Source of the DNA: Bacillota bacterium
GTDB lineage: Bacteria > Bacillota > Clostridia > Peptostreptococcales > Anaerovoracaceae
Length of the DNA stretch: 33,271 bases
Assembly (NCBI GenBank): GCA_022770665.1
Contig: JALEHL010000001.1
Coordinates: 1 to 33,271 of the forward strand
Direction of reading: 5' to 3'
Both the position numbers and the translations under genes were made by a program. The notes under the pieces are model-generated. The model ran no database searches and had not been told where the DNA came from. It was given only the letters and a program-made list of their open reading frames with translations. Shown here piece by piece: positions 30,727 to 33,271 of the stretch (position 1 is the first letter of the stretch; each line of letters starts with the position of its first letter).

Positions 30727-30741
30727 GGGGAAAACAGGAAT
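30703..30741. promoter_or_regulatory. 11-bp inverted repeat flanking the tRNA promoter -35
   Basis: ATTCCTGTTTT (30703-30713) and AAAACAGGAAT (30731-30741) are exact inverse copies on either side of the TTGACA hexamer. An operator at a tRNA promoter is unusual. A terminator reading rightward is unlikely because no T run follows. Confidence 0.5.
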
Positions 30742-30822
30742 TATCCATAAGAATTTATTCATTTGCGGCAATAACGCATATTTGGCAGTTTTATGATATT
30801 TCCTGCATGCGTCCGGAATGTT

Positions 30823-31338
30823 TCATTGAAATCGGGTCCGAAGCTCGATTGTATCCGGCAAAGCAGTCATCTCCGTCTCAGCTACTTTGTAAGGATAGGT
30901 GATAACCTGCGATACCGTTTCTCCATCCGGCGGTTCGATGAACAAGGCTGTGACCACCAGATTCTGCCCGTCTTCTGTCTTTTCCAGCTTCATTTTTTCG
31001 ATGGAGAGGTCATAACCCGCGGTCGGTTTTTCGCCCCGGGTCACAACGACATAAACTTTGCCGTCAACAAGACAGCCCAGCGCTCTTTCCAGATCACGGT
31101 ATTCAGGGATAACATCCTTTTCGATGGCCTGCGGCACCTGATCTGAAGCCAGCTGATGAAAATCCACATTTTTTCCTCCGGCGAATCCCCCTGCCGCGCC
31201 ATTCCCGGCCAGAAGCCACCCTGCCCCCGCCAGCAGTCCCAGAACCAGAATTACCGCAGCCGCCCGTGAAAGAAACCGTTTTGATAATATCTTTCTTCCC
31301 TGCACCGCTTCTCTATCCATTCTTTTCTCATCACTCAT
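30823..31338 (-). CDS. PrcB-domain membrane-anchored protein
   Basis: A 171-residue protein. The start is ATG 31338 (MSDEKRM) with GGGAG 8 nt upstream; the frame stays open nine codons farther without a site. A basic cytoplasmic N-terminus is followed by one hydrophobic helix at about residues 22-46 (AAAVILVLGLLAGAGWLLAG) and a Gly-rich stretch. The C-terminal half carries the PrcB motif: VYVVVTRGEKPTAGYDLSI, then a strand ending QVITYPYKVAE. PrcB domains occur in a spirochaete protease complex and in many clostridial envelope proteins of unknown role. Its active domain would lie outside the membrane. A sigma-E-like promoter may precede it. Confidence 0.85.
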   Translation of the reverse strand: MSDEKRMDREAVQGRKILSKRFLSRAAAVILVLGLLAGAGWLLAGNGAAGGFAGGKNVDFHQLASDQVPQAIEKDVIPEYRDLERALGCLVDGKVYVVVTRGEKPTAGYDLSIEKMKLEKTEDGQNLVVTALFIEPPDGETVSQVITYPYKVAETEMTALPDTIELRTRFQ

Positions 31339-31368
31339 AGTCAGGCTCCCTTCCTGCAATCTCATAAC

Positions 31369-31397
31369 AGAGTATGAGGACAGGGCCGGGTTTATGA
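31369..31397 (-). promoter_or_regulatory. possible sigma-E-type promoter of the PrcB gene
   Basis: Read leftward, TCATAAA - 14 nt - CATACTCT, about 30 nt before the start codon. The -10 resembles the sigma-E pattern CATACANT. The match is partial. Confidence 0.3.
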
Positions 31398-31451
31398 CAG
31401 CAGAATTCCGTATTTCAGGATTTCTTCCCTTCTGCAGAGTATGTTTTTTTC

Positions 31452-31479
31452 ACATTCTCTCCTGTTTCTGCATAGAATA
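31452..31479 (+). promoter_or_regulatory. sigma-K-type promoter of the CwlJ-like gene
   Basis: AC (31452-31453), 17 nt, CATAGAATA (31471-31479): an exact AC-N17-CATANNNTA match. The leader would be about 15 nt, just enough for the GGGAGG site at 31489-31494. Confidence 0.55.
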
Positions 31480-31500
31480 AAGCGACGTGGGAGGTGAAAT

Positions 31501-31686
31501 ATGCCATTTGATACAAGAGAGCTATTCGCACGGCTGATCCAGTGCGAAGCCGGCGGCGAAGGTGATGACGGCATGCGTGCAGTGGCAACCGTAGTGATGA
31601 ACCGGGCAACTGTCACGGACGGGGAGTTCAGCCGGATCAACAACGGCGGCGACGTGCGTGCCGTAATCACCCAGCCGGGGCATTAG
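31501..31686 (+). pseudogene. CwlJ/SleB-type cell wall hydrolase, 5' part, interrupted by an element
   Basis: ATG 31501 with an ideal GGGAGGTGAA site opens a 61-residue frame. It reads LFARLIQCEAGGEGDDGM, with the catalytic-type Glu of the Hydrolase_2 family, then AVATVVMNRA and finally VRAVITQPGH before TAG. Homologues of this family continue after Gln-Pro-Gly with Gln/His-Phe and another 80 or so residues, so the gene is cut off in the middle of its domain. Conservation ends within about the base run CAGCCGGGGCA (31673-31683). The recombinase gene converges from the right, ending 23 bp after the TAG. In CwlJ and SleB this domain lyses spore cortex during germination. With a sigma-K-like promoter, the fragment looks like a sporulation gene split by an integrated element. 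Alone it would not give an active enzyme. Confidence 0.85.
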
Positions 31687-31708
31687 GCCTGCACAGCCGC
31701 CATAAATT
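31673..31708. mobile_element. left attachment junction of a serine-recombinase element
   Basis: The point where the hydrolase domain stops matching its family (near 31683) and the recombinase gene ends (31709) must contain the recombination core. Serine recombinases usually need a 2-bp crossover within a short imperfect dyad, so the exact base cannot be fixed from one end. The element would extend right, beyond the window. Confidence 0.65.
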
Positions 31709-33271
31709 TCAGAAATTCCAGTGTATTTTAAGCTCCTTGGAGCCTCGTTTTTCTCCGTTTTTTACTTCTACATAGTCCACGAAGGTCTGCAGCATTTCCA
31801 CTGTCAGCTCCTCGCATTTCAGATATTTATCTGCCGTCTGCCGAACCAGAGCTTTCAGCTTTTTCTCTCGTTTTTTTCGCAGTTCGGCTGTGGTCTTTTC
31901 CAGTTCCAGTGTCCGCTCCAGAGATTCAATTTCTTTTTTCAGTGTCTTCTGCTTCTGCGAAAAGTGCTCTGACATTTCCCTGTAATCGTCCTTCGAAACA
32001 ACGCCTTCCACCATATCGCTGTACAGCGAGGATTTCGTTTCTATGATCTTTTCAAGACTTGCCTGTTTCGAATACAGTTCCCCTTCAAGATTCTGAAAAG
32101 CAGAATCTGTTTTTACTTTTACGTTCTCCGAAATGGCATTGATATCATCCTCGCTGATCCATGTATCGAAAATGGTCCTCAATTCACGCAGGATTTCCCG
32201 CTTCAGCAGCTCCTCCGAGACAGAAACGCCCTTGCAGTTTTTCAGGTTAATTCTGTTATGGCATCGGTAATATCGATGTCCATCCCTGGAACTGTTGTAC
32301 ACCACCGCACCGCTGCAGTATCCGCAAACCAGCTTTCCCGAGAAAAAATTGCCTTCGCCCCGGGTGGTAATCCGTGGATTCCTCGCCCGGCGGATTCTTG
32401 CCTGTTCAAATTCCTCCATCGTTACAATCGGTTCATGGGTATCCTTCACGATAATCCACTCTTCTCTCGGCAAATTGATGCGGTTATGGTTTTTATAGCT
32501 GATTGTCCGCCGCTTATTCTGGTACAGGCCGCCCGTATAAACCTCATTATTGAGAATGTGATTTACGGAGCTGCTCTGCCACAGACTTTCCCCCTTGTAT
32601 CTCCTTGCTTTTCGCAGGTTTTCCGTACCCTTGAAGTTGATTCCCTGCACTTCAGTCTTATATTTTGTGGGTGACGGCACCCCTTCTTCGTTCAGGGTTC
32701 TTGCAATCACATTCAGGCTCATGCCTTCAATGCACATGGTAAAGATTCTTTTTACAATCTTTGCCGAAGGCTCATCAATAATGAGATGGTATGGATCATT
32801 CGGGTCTTTCTTGTATCCGTAGACCGGACAGCTGGCTATGTATTTGCCTTCTTTCTTTCTGGTGGCATAGGCTCTCCTCATATTCTCAGACAGATCTTCC
32901 AGATACCACTCATTGACCAGTCCGTTAATTTGACGGCTCTTCTTGTTTCCGGCAAGGGAGGTGTCCGCTCCGTCAAGAAGGCTCACATACCGGATGCCCC
33001 ACTCCGAAAACTTTTCATTGATATATGTCTCTACATGTACCATGTCCCTGGTAAAACGTGACTGATGCTTGCACAGAACAATGTCGAATTTTCTTTTCTC
33101 TGCATCTTCCAGCAGACGATTGTATTCCGGACGGTTGGAATCCGCACCGGAGTAATCATCATCGGAATAAATATCGTATATTTCCCAACCCTGCTCGTGA
33201 GCATAGTCACGCAGCATGGCCTTCTGTGTCTGTATGCTTCGGCTGTCTTCTTCCGGATTCTTTTTATTATG
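31709..33271 (-). CDS. large serine recombinase (5' end outside window)
   Basis: The frame is open to the window edge. Beyond the ATG at 33217 it still reads DSRSIQTQKAM, a conserved piece of resolvase domains, so the true start and the catalytic serine lie just outside. At least 520 residues are seen. They comprise the rest of the resolvase domain (DIYSDDDYSGADSNRPEY; FDIVLCKHQSRFTRD), the Recombinase domain (GYKKDP, then TMCIEGMSLNVIARTLNEEG), a zinc ribbon (CGYCSGAVV, YYRCHN, NCKG) and a coiled coil rich in Lys/Glu at about residues 380-460. This is the integrase type of ICEs, phages and the skin-like elements. It converges with the truncated hydrolase gene. Confidence 0.95.
   Translation of the reverse strand, partial: HNKKNPEEDSRSIQTQKAMLRDYAHEQGWEIYDIYSDDDYSGADSNRPEYNRLLEDAEKRKFDIVLCKHQSRFTRDMVHVETYINEKFSEWGIRYVSLLDGADTSLAGNKKSRQINGLVNEWYLEDLSENMRRAYATRKKEGKYIASCPVYGYKKDPNDPYHLIIDEPSAKIVKRIFTMCIEGMSLNVIARTLNEEGVPSPTKYKTEVQGINFKGTENLRKARRYKGESLWQSSSVNHILNNEVYTGGLYQNKRRTISYKNHNRINLPREEWIIVKDTHEPIVTMEEFEQARIRRARNPRITTRGEGNFFSGKLVCGYCSGAVVYNSSRDGHRYYRCHNRINLKNCKGVSVSEELLKREILRELRTIFDTWISEDDINAISENVKVKTDSAFQNLEGELYSKQASLEKIIETKSSLYSDMVEGVVSKDDYREMSEHFSQKQKTLKKEIESLERTLELEKTTAELRKKREKKLKALVRQTADKYLKCEELTVEMLQTFVDYVEVKNGEKRGSKELKIHWNF

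Noticed and set aside
31501-31686. Intact small cell wall hydrolase
   Set aside because: The family domain needs roughly 80 more residues. The frame ends abruptly at the conserved Gln-Pro-Gly next to a recombinase gene.

Overview
The window looks like a chromosomal segment of a moderately GC-rich, low-redox Gram-positive bacterium of the Clostridia type. The grounds are strong AGGAGG ribosome-binding sites, a perfect CIRCE heat-shock operator, ATP-dependent PEP carboxykinase next to pyruvate carboxylase functions, an AGCS symporter, a PrcB-like protein, a CwlJ/SleB-type hydrolase, and two promoter-like sites of the late mother-cell (sigma-K) type. No genus is named because nothing here is diagnostic at that level.

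Layout. 1-3.8 kb: a sigma-54 activator faces a two-gene operon (D-serine ammonia-lyase, then a short-chain dehydrogenase) that carries a recognisable -24/-12 promoter. 4.1-10.5 kb: typA, an MscS channel and pyc are read leftward from a good housekeeping promoter and end at a hairpin terminator. 10.5-13.2 kb, rightward: a small amidase, a Methyltransf_32-type methyltransferase with an apparent C-terminal frameshift, a repeat-rich non-coding patch, and crcB. 13.4-18.2 kb, leftward: a PAP2 phosphatase, an ABC-F ATPase and a long peptidase-U32 protein in one operon. 18.4-22.5 kb, leftward: pckA, an alanine/glycine:cation symporter and a CIRCE-controlled hsp20. 22.7-28.3 kb, leftward: a decayed SulP permease, a heterodimeric ABC exporter, its MarR regulator and an M20 amidohydrolase. 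28.5-30.4 kb, rightward: a secreted propeller-like protein and a DDAH-family hydrolase. 30.6-31.4 kb: tRNA-Ala(CGC) and a PrcB-like protein. 31.5 kb to the end: the first 60 codons of a CwlJ-like hydrolase, cut off where an element with a large serine recombinase begins.

How the genes connect. DsdA produces pyruvate, pyruvate carboxylase turns it into oxaloacetate, and PEP carboxykinase links oxaloacetate to PEP, so three pyruvate-node enzymes lie within 18 kb. The most interesting signal is at the right end. The truncated hydrolase has an exact AC-N17-CATANNNTA promoter match and is interrupted next to a serine recombinase gene. This is the architecture of the skin-type elements that are excised during sporulation. 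The amidase at 10.56 kb has the same promoter pattern, which supports a sporulating organism. The second half of the hydrolase must lie outside the window, so developmental excision is a hypothesis. Other points worth a look are the sigma-54 circuit around dsdA, a dispersed roughly 42-bp repeat shared by two intergenic regions, and a cluster of short tandem repeats between 12.3 and 16.7 kb.
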